Source: Kuschelorhynchus macadamiae (Eukaryota; Arthropoda; Insecta; Coleoptera; Curculionidae). From it: 64,000 bases of DNA. Positions within the stretch are counted from its first letter, which is position 1, and every line of letters starts with the position of its first letter. The notes beneath the pieces were generated by a model, which did no database searches, was not told the DNA's origin, and saw nothing but the letters and a program-made list of their open reading frames with translations. Location of the stretch: positions 2,604,001-2,668,000 of the forward strand of contig JAUTXW010001351.1 of NCBI GenBank assembly GCA_030620095.1. Reading direction: 5' to 3'. Positions 35,106-46,511 of the stretch are shown piece after piece. A program made the translations under genes and the position numbers.

Positions 35106-36198
35106 AAGGGGTAAGTCTGACAAGCGAGACCCACCCTCCTTTGTTTTTGTAATAGGTGACAAAAAAAAATATATAAAATATTTTTGTTATTCAGGGAACT
35201 TTATTGTACGGGTCGCGTTCACTATATAGGATTAAAAAAAGCTAAAGATACACTATCATAGTTCTACAGATTCTTATTAGATGAGGGCTGTAGACAATCA
35301 GAGTGTCATTGCATGTAATTGGCGGAATTTTAGAAACGCAAGGTATTGGACCACATGTTTTGACAGCACTTTAACGGGTGGAATTTACTTAAAGTTTTTA
35401 AAAAACGACCTGTCGACATACTTTGAAGAGGTTTTTCTGCAGGTTCAATCAGATATGCGACACCATCATGATGGCACCCCTCTCATTATGCCTACATTGT
35501 TCGCAGTTGCCTAGATCGAATTTATCCAAAAAAATGGATAGAAAGAAGAGGGAATATGAGCTGACGGACATGGTCATCTGATCTTACTATGCGATTTTTT
35601 TCTTTGGGGATATATTAAAAATCAAGTTTATGTAATTTTACCAACTGCCACTGAAAATATGAAAAACGGAATTAGAAAAATGCTTTTCAAAATTACGCCT
35701 CTATGTTGGAAAATTGCTAATTAAGATTCATTTTTTTAAGTTTTTATATTTTTCCTACAGTTACATTATTGTTAATTCCTTGATTATTTGTTCAGTTATT
35801 ACTAAATTAAAAGTGACAATGGTAATATTATTGTTTGTAAGTAAGTTTTACTAGTGTAATTTAGATCACAATGCTTTTTATATCTGGTAGTTACTAAACA
35901 ATCGTGGAACAAAATTAAAAAATATTTCTTCATGTATCATTTTTTCGAAAACGATTAAATTTACGAGCCTGGTATGTCATACAAAACTAGCTGTAATTCA
36001 AAATTGAAGTAAAAAAACAGAGTTACATTCAAAAATCTAAAGATAGACCACGTCCAGCTTTTTTAACCACTCTGTATAGTGAACGCGACCTTTACAATAA
36101 GGTTCGCTGAGTATCAAAAATATTTTATATAAAGTTTTTTGTTTTATTGCCAGCCATTATAGAAATAAAGAGGGGTCTCGCTTACTAGACTTACCCTG
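35106..36198 (+). mobile_element. 1.1 kb IS630/mariner-like element with ~160-bp TIRs
   Basis: The left end (AAGGGGTAAGTCTGACAAGC) and the reverse complement of the right end (CAGGGTAAGTCTAGTAAGCG) match. They continue inward through GAGACCC, ATATAAAATATTTTTGTTA and GGTCGCGTTCACTATA to about 160 bases. The right end is followed by TA (36199-36200), the expected target dinucleotide; the left TA has mutated. The internal region carries only the second half of the transposase, so the element is deleted as well as decayed. Confidence 0.65.
35281..35720 (+). pseudogene. IS630/mariner-type transposase, C-terminal half
   Basis: The open part reads DNQSVIACNWRNF, FDSTLTGGIYLKFLKNDL, STYFEEVFLQVQSDMRHHHD and GTPLIM, matching LTGxxYLxFLxxxLxxLLExVPLxVRxxMxFQHDGAPxH of insect IS630-type transposases. 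HHDGTP holds the second catalytic aspartate. After a stop, another frame gives SSDLTM, and a third gives DFFLWGYIKNQVYV then NGIRKMLFKIT, the third aspartate region and the downstream helix. The first catalytic aspartate and the DNA-binding domain are missing. It lies between the two terminal repeats. Confidence 0.7.
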
Positions 36199-36199
36199 T

Positions 36200-37960
36200 A
36201 TTTTGAAAGGTATTTTAAATATGATCTCCAAATTTGAGGAACACTTAAATAAACCATTTGAAAACAGTGGCTATTTGTGTGACAGAACCTAAGAAAAAGA
36301 GTAAAAATCCTTGAGATCCTACAAAAGACAAGTACTTTACTTTTTATGTGATCTATATTTAAAATTTAATAACCATGGGGCCTATTATTGTGCTTTTCTA
36401 TCTATTACAGGGCTCCCCCAATATCCCCTATTCTGGCGTGCCTGTAGGCGTTAAATCTCGATCAACGCTGAAAAAAAATTCTTTTCGAGTGATACACATC
36501 CATTGTTTAAAGTTCGTGTACTGCCAAAAAGTATTTATTTATTTATTCATTAATGTGGAGAGTGGCAGAATAAAGCTCTGCGGCCGAAGCTGCGATTTGA
36601 ACAGCCCAGATTTTCGGTATCTTCAAGGGTCCTGAAAGATTAAAACAAAACGCCTCGTTTATTAACTTAATCGATTATTAGTATATTATTTCATTTCAAT
36701 ATATTATTATAATTATATTGCTTCTAAGGTATTTCCTTAAATTTGCGTAACTTGCCACTGCCTGTTAAAAGGTATATATAATTGCCTCAAATATTTTAAA
36801 AGTAGGAGACATACCCTGAAATTATATAATTGCTGCGAACCGACCATATAATTGTCCTTATATATATTATTGGTAGAATGAGAATACCGTTCGTATTAAA
36901 AATCAAGAAAAGAAAAAGTCCGCTGTTCTCCTTTTTCTGTCTAAATTGCCTTAGTCTAACAAAACGAAGGTTAAAAAAGCATCTTCGAAGAGTTATCCCA
37001 GTAATACAAGGCGGGAATACGAGATCCCTCCGGTTATCGTCATCAATTTATGCGGGACCGAAACGGGCATCTCCTGCCCGTTCCCAGTCTAACCACGTGT
37101 CCCATATTTCACCGTCGAGTCACCCCTCCCGTCAACAACCCGATTCTCATTGTTTTGCTGCGTTGCCGAGTGCGGCAATATTTCAGTTTACACACTGTAT
37201 TATAACTCGTTGGAAAATTACATCCTAGAACGGTGAGCAATTTCATTTTTTTTATCATATGCTAATTAAGAATGCGTTGACGACTTTTGAATGTTTATGA
37301 AATTCAAAATTTTAGGTTTCGATCATAGTTTTCGTATATGAATTTTCCGCTCAATGTTGCGAAAATTACAGAGCACAATACAAGTGCAGTTTTGTAAATT
37401 AATTAACAACATAAATAGGGTTTTTTTTTGTCATATTTGGTGATCGATTATTTTCTTATTTTTAATTTAATACTTGGAATTTATTTCATGGCCGTATTAT
37501 ATCTGTAGTGCGTCTATTTTTCCTAAAAAGTGGTTTCATATCTTCAGTACTTTGGGTCGCCATTGTAATCTTGCCTCACTCTATTCGCTACTTCTTATTA
37601 GTATTATGTGGAAAAAGTGAATTATCTATATTTCCAAATTGCCTTGTATTTTTTTAGATTTTTATAAGAGTAGAAAATTAAAACAGAGAATTTTTAATTT
37701 TTAAATTTATTAAATAAAAATATAGTTCTAAAAATTATGCAATATGTTTTATGTTGGTTATCTATCTCTACCGTGTATTCCTACACAGTTTATATAAATA
37801 TAAATATATTTATAAAAATTTATAAAAATATATAAAATTTCAATGTTATTTTGATAAACATAATTTTGCACCCAATCGTCAGTCAAGTCAAAAATGTCCG
37901 AAGTTATATTGTTTTCGCCATTTTGGACATTATCTTCTTTTTTGGATGGTGTATTATTAT
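36200..37960. other. AT-rich stretch with one GC-rich island
   Basis: Nothing is recognised except the island listed at 36990-37231. Near 36410 the text ACAGGGCTCCCCC resembles a hAT end but lacks a partner. Confidence 0.35.
36990..37231 (+). other. GC-rich island, possible host exon or element relic
   Basis: About 240 bases near 50% GC interrupt sequence of about 30% GC. A plus-strand frame stays open through it (for example SSSIYAGPKRASPARSQ, SHISPSSHPSRQQ). The text CGGTGAGCA at 37230-37238 could be a splice donor. The peptide is low-complexity and I do not recognise it. It might be a 5' exon, a CpG-type promoter region or an insertion. Confidence 0.25.
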
Positions 37961-37964
37961 TTTG

Positions 37965-38225
37965 TTGGAGTTTCCCTCAACGATCCATTTTACGCAATTT
38001 CGCTCTCTTTAGAGCTCATCAGGCCGCCATAAACTAGCAAACCCCGGGTAGGGCAAAGGCACAAAATCAAATTACAGAAACGACTACTCCGCTGGCTAAT
38101 ACCACGACAAGGATACAACGATTCTTGTCTGGAACATGTCCTGCAATGCCGCAGGCCCAATGATCCTTTTTAGTTAAACAACTAGCACGATTTCGCTCAT
38201 AGATAGATAGAGCTCATTACTTCGC
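37965..38225 (-). repeat. family A hammerhead-bearing repeat, partial tandem pair
   Basis: On the minus strand two hammerhead regions lie about 190 bases apart, separated by family sequence (GTCCTGCAA-type text, then GTCGTGGTATTAGCCAGCGG and AGTAGTCGTTTCTGTAA). The spacing shows a truncated head-to-tail dimer. The TTCCC copy 7 begins directly at the right edge. Confidence 0.65.
37980..38030 (-). ncRNA. hammerhead ribozyme motif, family A, perfect stem II
   Basis: The minus strand reads GGCGGC, then CTGATGA (complement of 38016-38022), GCTCT AAAG AGAGC (a perfect five-pair stem II) and GAAA (37998-38001). The sequence after GAAA has lost about 15 bases relative to the copy at 5317, including the GUCGUUU segment that would provide the cleavage site and stem I partner. 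Core and stem II are therefore intact but cleavage is unlikely. A weaker second core (GTAATGA, four-pair stem, GAAA) lies at 38191-38220. Confidence 0.55.
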
Positions 38226-38227
38226 TA

Positions 38228-39305
38228 TGAAATAATTCCATTTCCGTCGGTCTGTCTGTTCGTAGCATAGCTAAAAAACTACTTACCAGATTAACTTCAA
38301 ATTTTGGTTAAAAATTAAAATTCATATGGGGATGGTCTGATAACATTTTGGTAAAAATCCAATATGGCGAAACAAAATGGCTGCTTAGTCAAACGTTAAA
38401 AAATATTACTAAAAATTTGCTTATTCAATCTCAAATTTTGCACAAGAATCAAGTATTAGGTAGTTATTAACTAGTACAATTTTGGTACGAATCCAAGATG
38501 GAAAAACAAAATGTCGGCGTAATAAAATATTTAAAAATTCAGCCTGAAATAATAACTTAATAGATTGACTTCAAATTGTGTGCAAAAATTAACTGTAGTA
38601 TAGAGGTGAACTGGTAAAATTGTGGTACAGATTCAAGATGGCGAAACAAAATGTTGGCCAAATGAAATGCTTTATAATCGTAAGAGAAATTCCAGGTTTT
38701 ACATATCTTTACGTTTTAACGTCCCTAGATGCCAAAAAATATATTTTCTCAAATCAATTTTTCTGTCTGTCGGTCTTCTTGTCTGTCAGTTCGCTGGGTA
38801 GCTAAAAACTATTTACCGGATAGACTTCAAATTTTGGTCAAATATTAAAGGTTATGTGGGGTATTATTTTGGTTAAAATCCAATATGACGGAACACAATG
38901 GCGGAGTAGTGAAATTATAAGTAAAAACAAATTATCCAATTTACCTCAAACTTTGCCCAAAGGTCAAGTGTTACATAGGAATCAATCTGTAATATTTTGA
39001 TACGAATCCAAGACAGTAAATCAAAATTGCTGTCTTATAAATTATTTAAAAAAATTATCCTGAAAAACTACTTATTTTAGTTCCAATTTTTGGGCATCCA
39101 TTAAGTGTGATATAGAAATAAATGGTAAAATTGTGGTACGAATTTAAAACCGCGAATCAAAATGACAGCGAAATAAAATATTTAAAAATTTAGCCTGAAA
39201 TAATAACTTAATAGATTGATTTCAAATTTTGTACAAAAATTATCTGTAGTATAGATGTAAACTGGTAAAATTGTGGTACGAATTCAAGATAGCGGAACAA
39301 AAAAC
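38228..39305 (-). mobile_element. TTCCC-family repeat, copy 7 (inverted)
   Basis: Reverse-complement modules (AAATCCAATATGGCGAAACA, ACTACTTACCAGA, CTGTCGGTCTTCTTGTCTGT) repeat across the stretch. The 3' block with the GACAGACCGACGGAA text appears twice, near 38245-38275 and 38755-38800. It may therefore be two insertions in tandem or one with internal duplication. Both the TTCCC termini are missing. Confidence 0.65.
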
Positions 39306-40450
39306 TACTTCTTGTTTAAATTTTTAGGGAGAATACATTAAGTTTTCTCGATTTATCGCTTTTATGTGACCAAATATTTAAACTCAATTTAATTCAATTC
39401 AAAAAATACTTTATTGCCATAGAAAAATTATTCTGTTGAAAAAGCAGATCAAGGTAACTTAAATATGATAAAATAAAATCTAAATCAGTAAGGGGTATCA
39501 CATAAAATTCATTTAATATAAAAATCAAGTGAGCAGAGTAAATTCTAGAATGCAGTAAATTTACGAATAAATACGTAAGGAAAAAAATTATTGTGATTTA
39601 TTCAAGTGTATCCACAATCCACAAAAAATCACCCAAATCTTAGTAACCATTAAAAATTAATTACTTTTTTACACACCTTCGAAAATCTATTTTGTTATTT
39701 ATATCTATAAACAAATAAGAACTGTCTATTTTACTTGCAATTGTCAATACTTTAAGATGCAAATAATCGAAAAGAAATTGTTCATTATCGTACTTCGGAA
39801 TAAAGTTAGAGATACATAATCCATAAAATATAAAAACAGCACTCTACCTTGTACCTTTGTTGAAAATAAATGGCACCATGGCTTTGTCCAGATTGCAAAT
39901 TAAATTTTAAAATATAAAAAATGATTTGATTTTTTTTTTAATTTTTGGTCAGTTTTAATGAAAATATTGATATGTGCTCAGCGCTGTTGTGAAATTATTA
40001 ACTTTTGCATAATCCATGAATTCCTGGCTATGCATATTTATCATTAAATCTGGTAAGTTCGATTGGCCTACTTATGTTCAGAGAAAGGAACCGATTATTA
40101 TAAAAATATACGTACCCCTTATAATAAAGTTAAGGTTTAAAAAGTTAGAACAAGAATTTATAGACCTTTTATTTATTTATTTATTATAGGAATCTATTAA
40201 TATTTTCAATATTCTTCAAGGTATAGTGTAAAAAAACTTAAATATAAAGTGGCCTCCTATTGAGGGGGTCTGCCCTTCATTTTCAGCAAGCGTCCCTCAT
40301 TTAAAAATGTATTTAAAAACCTTCCCCATTGCACAAGCATAATATTATATGTAGTAACATAGAATTTCTTTTATTTATGTAAATAACTTTTTTGAGATAG
40401 GTAAAAGAGTGCAACAGAATGTGATTTAATTTTAACTGTGTTTTTGGTTT
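39306..40450. other. unassigned stretch; possible LINE tail
   Basis: The text AAAATACTTTATTGCCATAG at 39403-39422 resembles the antisense 3' end of a Jockey-type LINE, as at 54.9 kb. Nothing else is recognised. Confidence 0.3.
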
Positions 40451-40617
40451 GGTTTTTTTTTTGCTTCCTTATGTATACGTGAAATAAAAGATTTTAGGTT
40501 TTGTATGTATAAAGATTTGTATAAGTATGGAAGAATATTTCTTAAATATGTTGGTCTTTTTCAAGAATAAAAAGAGCAGGTAAGTAATACTAATAACTGA
40601 TTAAATATTAAATTTGT

Positions 40618-40803
40618 TTAGATTTTACCATGTCTTTTGTTCCTTGTATAAATATAAAATAGTTTATACCGTATATCCGCAAGAATACAGCAAAAAATTG
40701 AGAACAACTGAAAAAAACGTTTTTTCTCAACAAACTGGAACATATTAATTAGTATAGCACTCAAAATGCTGAGAGAATAAATATTGACCCATAAATCAAA
40801 CAA
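40618..40803 (-). other. hydrophobic exon-like open frame, copy 2 of 3
   Basis: The frame reads NIYSLSILSAILINMFQFVE, then a run ending DIRYKLFYIYTRNKRHGKI. It aligns over most of its length with 8872-9080 and with the broken frame at 42318-42500 (NIYSLSILCGILQ). The equivalent of the splice donor is GGTAAAATC here, weaker than the GTAAGT at 8872. Three related hydrophobic copies on the same strand could be receptor-gene exons or a repeat family. Confidence 0.3.
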
Positions 40804-41939
40804 TTAATGCAGTTGAATAAGAAAATCGGTCAACTGAATAAAGGAAGAAAATTAAAAAAAAATTGTTTCCTTATATGTATGTAAAATAAAAGATTTTCCG
40901 TTTTGTATGAACAAAGATATTTGTAGGTGGAAACGTGAACATGATTTTTTTTATAAAAAAAGGCATGTATATTATTGTCTCCCTCTGACTCTACAAAAAT
41001 CTGGTTACTTTACTTAAATATATCAAAAATATTGTGCAAAAGTAGCGGCTCTATAGGGTACGCTTGAGATAAATTCAGCTAAAAATTATTTTTTTGGTCT
41101 GTGTGGTGGTAGATATAAAAATAGCACAATACGTACAGTATCTCAAAATTAAGTACATTCTTTCTAATATGTATTCTGTGTGCAGAGGACTGTTTAGAAA
41201 AGCATTCGTTGTAACTAGGCAGATACCAAAGACTTCATTACGAAGCCAGACAGAGGCCGAACAGAGTAGTTATTAACGCGTAACAGGAAGACCTAAATTC
41301 CATCGTAGAAATAGTAACGCGGCACTGTCTATTGAGGAGACACCTCTTTCTATTTCTTGCCTCGAAAGATATTCAAGCTTATAAAGAAAGGACAGGTAGA
41401 TTTAAGGACAGAAACCATGTGGCAAATGGTGGTTGAGGGAGGATTGACTTTAAAATACAAAATGCACAAAATTATATCTAATAGGTTCGAAGAAAGTCTG
41501 TATACCGGCCGCAGTTTTAAAAATGTGTACTTATTCGAAATGTTCTATAATAAGAGCATTTTCCAAGTAACTAAAAAGCTGCACAGTGCAGATATGTGAT
41601 TTTTATTTTAAAGAGGCGTAAGGTAAGATGAGATTCACCGAACAATATAGCGTAATAAATAACTTATGCTGCAATTAGAGATATAACTTAGTCTACATTA
41701 TAATTGTGACTATGATATGTGTTTCTATTTTTAATATCAATTACCAATTTCAAGTTATAGAGATAAGACTGGGGAAACAGGTTTTTTTTCTTCAGTAAAG
41801 TTTAATTGTTGGACTTTTGAAGCCCATCATTATTATTAGAGTTATTTAAAACTATAGGCTAGGTGAATTTAGCATTATCCAAGCAAGTGGCAAAGTTATA
41901 CATTATTTAATTGCATTTTCAGTTGTAATGTCTGTTCTT

Positions 41940-41985
41940 TTTAGGTCTGATGATGCCCGTTAGAGCGAAACATGTCACCTAATCA
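41940..41985 (+). ncRNA. hammerhead-like motif, family C
   Basis: The order is AGGT, CTGATGA (41947-41953), T, GCCC GTTA GAGC (one mismatch), GAAA (41967-41970), CATGTC, ACCT. AGGT/ACCT gives a perfect four-pair stem I, cleavage would follow C41976, and ACATGT is self-complementary, which suits stem III in a dimer. All core bases are kept, but an extra U lies between CTGATGA and stem II, which departs from the canonical core. Confidence 0.5.
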
Positions 41986-42084
41986 AGTCCAATTCTCAAA
42001 TGATAAACTAAATTTAGTCAGTCCAAGAAATGCACTCGACGATATATTTTGAGTTCAGTATTTAGGTCGTGGTAGTAGTAGGTA

Positions 42085-42137
<53 letters not shown>
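42085..42137. repeat. TA dinucleotide array
   Basis: About 50 bases of alternating AT/TA. Confidence 0.95.
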
Positions 42138-42139
<2 letters not shown>

Positions 42140-42512
42140 GTATACTTAGTTATGTTAATAATGTATCATTTATTAAACTAAATAAAAGAAGTTAAACATA
42201 TATTCCATTTCGATTTTTTGTCATGCATATTTTACTGACTAACGTTGTAATGTAAGTGAAAGAAGGAAGTTATATACATATACCTCCTCATAGTAATATC
42301 ACTAACTAATTTGTTCTATTTAAATTTTACCATATCTTTCATTCCTTGCTTAAATGAAATATGGTTTATATCTTAAAATATCCATATAAATAATACATCA
42401 AAACATTCTGAACAACGAAAAAGAACGTTTTCCCCAACGAAAAATATTTGCAGTATACCACACAAAATGCTAAGCGAATAAATATTACCAAATAAGTTAA
42501 ACAATTTATCTT

Positions 42513-43329
42513 ATGAAGATCTAGAGCAGATCATCGTAGTTGAGACAGAATGCTGGCCTGCTAAATGAATGAATAAAATATTAACAAACTTATTATTAAC
42601 AGTTTAAGAACGAAACACATATACATGTTATAGGAATGCTTACGTTCAATAGTACATTCCTAGGAACATTTAAACAGTAGCGATAGCGCCGCTTCTGGAT
42701 CACTGTTAAATTGATTGAAGTTTAAGTTACTTTAATACAAAAGCTGCGATTCAAAGAAATGTCAAGATATTGAGCTTAAGATAAAAGATTAAAACATATT
42801 TCCCTTTTTACGTCTCAACTTTCCACTACATTCATTATTTTAACTTGGAAATGATATCTTTATTGACATTTTAAATTGGTTGGTGATTGAGTCTACCAAC
42901 ACTCATTTATTGATTTATAATCTGCCCGTGATAAGAAATGAAGTTCATTTTTCTAAATGCTCAAAAATGCTTAGAAACCAACTTTCAAGTAATAGAAGTT
43001 ATAGGTTACTTCCATTATAACAAATTGTAGATTTTTGATCTGAATGTGAACCAATTCCGTAGTTGGAATATATTTGCCCAGACCTAATATATTATCATCA
43101 GTTGCTTTATAAGGTATCTTTCAACACCCATCTGTACTAATGTTTAAAAGCTAGCTTATTATTACCATAAATGTCCCTCGCGAACACTTGACGATTCATT
43201 TACTTTACTCCTCTGGACCCTTATAGTTAAAATGTACCAATTTGAAAAGTTCTTCTAAAATATGCCTAAATGTTGTCCTATTAAGTCGGTAATATAACAT
43301 TAAGGTATTTCTCTAAGTGAGGTTTCGGA
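42513..43329. other. unassigned stretch
   Basis: No gene or repeat terminus was recognised; it may include the 3' flank of the transposon-like pseudogene that follows on the minus strand. Confidence 0.35.
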
Positions 43330-44690
43330 TAGCTTGTTGGTGGACTAATAACATAGGTAAACAAAAATTACCTTTTTTTGTGACAAAGAAAGGAATGTTC
43401 AACAGTAATCAGCAAGCAAACTGACACTCCATTTGCCTTCATATCCTTTATCGATGGCAGAAATGTCTTAGTTCCCCATGTTCGTCACTTACTCCCCCCA
43501 AGTTTTCAGGAAAGAAATCTAGATGAAAGTCCAGAAGGTGCATTTTCAGAGACATGTTATATCCCATTCCTTTATAACCCTTAAGTAGTTCACTCACAGT
43601 ATCTTTGTAATTTGCAGCTTTCACATTTCCAAGAAAATGTGTAACAACTAATTTTGAGGCGCGCCAAGCTCGTAATTCAGCTTCATTTAGCAGACCGTTA
43701 AATATTTCATCTTTCATTATTGCCCTTATTTGTGGACTCACAAATATACCCTCTTTAATTTTTGCTTCACTAACGGACGGTTGCAGAAAGCTCAATTAAA
43801 GTTTAGAATGTTTAACGGAATGTCAAATTTGACAGCGAGTTCCTAGATTTCTATAAGCAGCTTGTCAAATCCGAAAGCTCGGTTAAATTTTCTAAACAGC
43901 AATTAAGTTTTGTGCAACCTGCTGTTAGTCCGGAAATGTTTGTTTTAGATACAAGAAACCTCTTACATTACGATCCATTGCTTTAACAAAATTCTTCATC
44001 AATCCCAATTTTATATGCAAAGGTGTTTTCTGTAAGCGATCGCGCGCACGGCTATCCGATTCACAAATGTAAGAGTAATATTTGGTATACCCCAATTGCA
44101 TACCAAGAAGAAAAGCTTTTACCTTTAAATCCCACATATAGCCCATCCATATTCATTATAACGGCTATGACCTTGAAGAACTTGCATGCTTTCGTATGAC
44201 TTTTTCATAGGAACTGCATGATCTATAGATACAGATAGATATTTATTACCGTTGTGAACTAATAACGCCTTTAAACTAAGTTTAGAAGAATCGATAAATA
44301 GACGTCATTTAGATCATGTTTCCGTCCTACTGCGTTAAAAAAATTGTTGACATTTAAACAATATAATAAATCTTCTTCTTGAAGAAAGTAATGTTTGAGA
44401 TCTTTTTACCGTGTAATGTTTACATCACTTTGGAAAAGATTCCATCCTTTTATCTGGATGCTAAAATTTCTGACGATTTTGCTAGATTTAAATCTCGAAT
44501 TAAGTTCCCCTTGTGAAATCAGATGCGGCGAACCTGATCAGCCTGGTACATCAAATAAACGGTCGATTGTCATTTCCTTTACGTTCTCTGTATCACTTGA
44601 ACTATTAGTAGATTCTTCCAATGTCCAAGATTCTGGGGGCTTTGGAACAGAAAGTTCATCACTATGTTTGATGGGCCGATGATAGTATAG
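43330..44690 (-). pseudogene. multicopy arthropod transposon-like protein, C-terminal two thirds
   Basis: Read downward from 44690 the blocks are YHRPIKHSDELSVPKPP, PHLISQGELN, SSEILASRIKGWNLF, KHYFLQEEDLLYCLNV and IDSSKLSLKALLVHNGN. They continue with GYTKYYSYICESDSRARDR, TPLHIKLGLMKNFVKAMDR, KIKEGIFVSPQIRAIMKDEI, KMHLLDFHLDFFPENLGGVS, DEHGE and, after a frameshift, DISAIDKGYEGKWSVSLLAD and YC. I recognise this order from a widespread arthropod family found next to mobile elements, whose enzyme activity I cannot state. About 45 residues normally between SRAR and PLHIKLG are deleted, TGG is TGA after YC, and at least four frameshifts occur. The N-terminus is not seen. Confidence 0.7.
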
Positions 44691-44699
44691 TAAGTAGGT

Positions 44700-46020
44700 T
44701 AAACTAACTACTTAACAATGTGTTTAGATTTTGGTTCAATACCTTTAACATTCGTGAGGCAAAAATAGCAGTCTAGCAATCTGTAATATAATCTTTTGGT
44801 TCTCTCCAAACCAACGGTACTGCAAAGGACTGTTTACGATTTGCTCCTTTTTACTAACCTATTACCAAAGTTACACACGTCTTTCAACAGATGTGAGGTG
44901 CCAATGCTTTGTCTTGGTCTCCAACTTTAACTCCGAAATTAGGTTCGTAAGGGGTGTAAAATTACGTTTTTGTAGTTCTCCGCTTACATAACAAAAACTG
45001 TTGGCACTATTTACGCACTGCCCAGGCATTGTATTTACATTTAGTCGCAGTCAGAGTACACATGGTGCAATAACAGGAATTTTGATATGAAGATGAAAGA
45101 AAAATTTTGTTTTCACATTTAATTTTAAGGTATCGAAATACATTAGAAACACCTAAAGAGTGAGATGTCACAAAACCTGTGTTTATCAGTGTAACAAGAC
45201 TTTATTTCAGATATAAAAAACTGCTGGATTTATGAACCTTCGGGAATCACTGTAAAACCAACTAATTTTACTCTTTTAATATATTTGTTAGTTCATGAAC
45301 CAATTACCGGCAAAAACGCATAACAACGCTCAATGGCCTATCATAAGTATCTAAGGAAACAATGAAATGAATATTTTGAAAATTTCGGTTATGGCATAGG
45401 CACATAAAGTTCCTTCTAAAGTATTTTTTATTTGTGTGGTATTGCCCCTTCTACCTTAAACTGTTAGCATTATCCGGCTTCTAAATGGAATATCCTGTAT
45501 ATTATTGCATTTTTGTATTGTCGTGAACATTATATATCTTTAGGGTTATATTTTCGTATATCTAAGCTCAACGGTTTTTGAGAAAAAGCCAGCTAAAAAT
45601 TCATATTGTTGCCTTTTGAAGTTCTGGAACTGCCAAACGACCGACTTACACTGAAGCATAATGGATTTAACTTTCCTATTTAAATACCTATAGAAACTAA
45701 GTCGTCAATGGTGCTTATATCTGTTCCCTGCTATATACACATAATCATACGGGTGTTCGTTACGACTTTGACAAAACTAGACAAGTTTGTTTTTAATAGT
45801 AGTGGGCTTATTTGTCCGTAATAAGATTATATTTAGTCATTCCAGTGGCGCCTAAAAGAGTTAAGAAAAGTGTATTGGATATCACTGAATTTTTGTATGT
45901 TTTTATTTTTTTAGATTAAGCATTTAAAATTGCAAATTTTTTGTTACTCTCTTTTTTTGTATCTTGCTTCCTTTCTAAGGAAAAAAAATGTAAATACCAT
46001 TTTACTGGGCGTCTCTGAAC
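44700..46020. other. unassigned stretch with possible mariner-MITE end
   Basis: The text CTTCTAAATGGAATATCCTG followed by TATA at 45478-45501 looks like the end of a TA-flanked MITE (outside-in: CAGGATATTCCATTTAGAAG), but no partner was located. Text at 45911-45945 is shared with 49451-49485 and may belong to the foldback family that follows. Confidence 0.3.
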
Positions 46021-46025
46021 AGCAT

Positions 46026-46511
46026 AAAAATTATCAAAATATTTATTACCGAGTAAAATAAATTTGGATGTCCCCGTTCTTGCAGCAGAAATCCAATAGC
46101 TAGAAGAATAAAAAAAAACGCAAGATACAAACCTAAATAATAACTAGAGATATCCTTAAAATTACGCCACAATAATAATTGAAACTGCTTCCGACTGCCA
46201 TTACGTAGAGGGTCCTGATCACCTGACTGAAATAGTCACCTGATTTAAATTAAATAGATTTTTTCCTAAAGGGTTATTTTAGATATTTATGTAACCAGCA
46301 TTAGTCAATATCGCACTTAATTTAAGAACTAGAATAATCCCTCATTTTGGCACCATCAGTAATGGTTGGAGGAAGTCAATTTCAACAATAATTATTGTAG
46401 CGTAGTTACATTACATTTTGCGTTTTTCAATAGTTTTTCTAGCTATTAAATTCTTGTAGCAAAAACAGGGAGAACCAAGTTTTTCTTATATTAAACATTT
46501 TGATAATTTTT
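46026..46511. mobile_element. foldback MITE with ~180-bp inverted arms, copy 1
   Basis: Left arm 46026-46210 and right arm 46355-46511 are diverged reverse complements. They share AAATTATCAAAAT at the ends, TAGCTAGAA, a run ending AAACGCAA, and CAATAATAATTGAAACTGCT against its partner near 46370-46405. It has no coding capacity. A second copy is at 49495. Confidence 0.6.

Larger units (their letters stand above)
40455..42512. repeat. roughly 400-bp direct repeat, second copy split by a 1.4 kb insert
   Basis: TTGCTTCCTTATGTATACGT with GAAATAAAAGATTTT at 40460-40530 recurs at 40863-40922. The second half of the unit (40578-40806, with TTGTATAAATATAAAATAG and CTCAAAATGCTGAGAG) recurs at 42290-42512. 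The order is first unit complete, then second unit first part, an insert of about 1.4 kb (about 40960-42290), then second unit second part. The insert holds a family C hammerhead-like motif and a TA array. Boundaries are approximate. Confidence 0.5.

Noticed and set aside
41094..41599. Plus-strand frames (containing RFEESLYTGRSFKNVYLFE) in the 1.4 kb insert
   Set aside because: The peptide looks gene-like in balance but I could not match it to a family; left unassigned and not listed as a gene.
44395..44682. Plus-strand frame of 95 codons
   Set aside because: Antisense shadow of the transposon-like pseudogene, which has recognised motifs on the minus strand.
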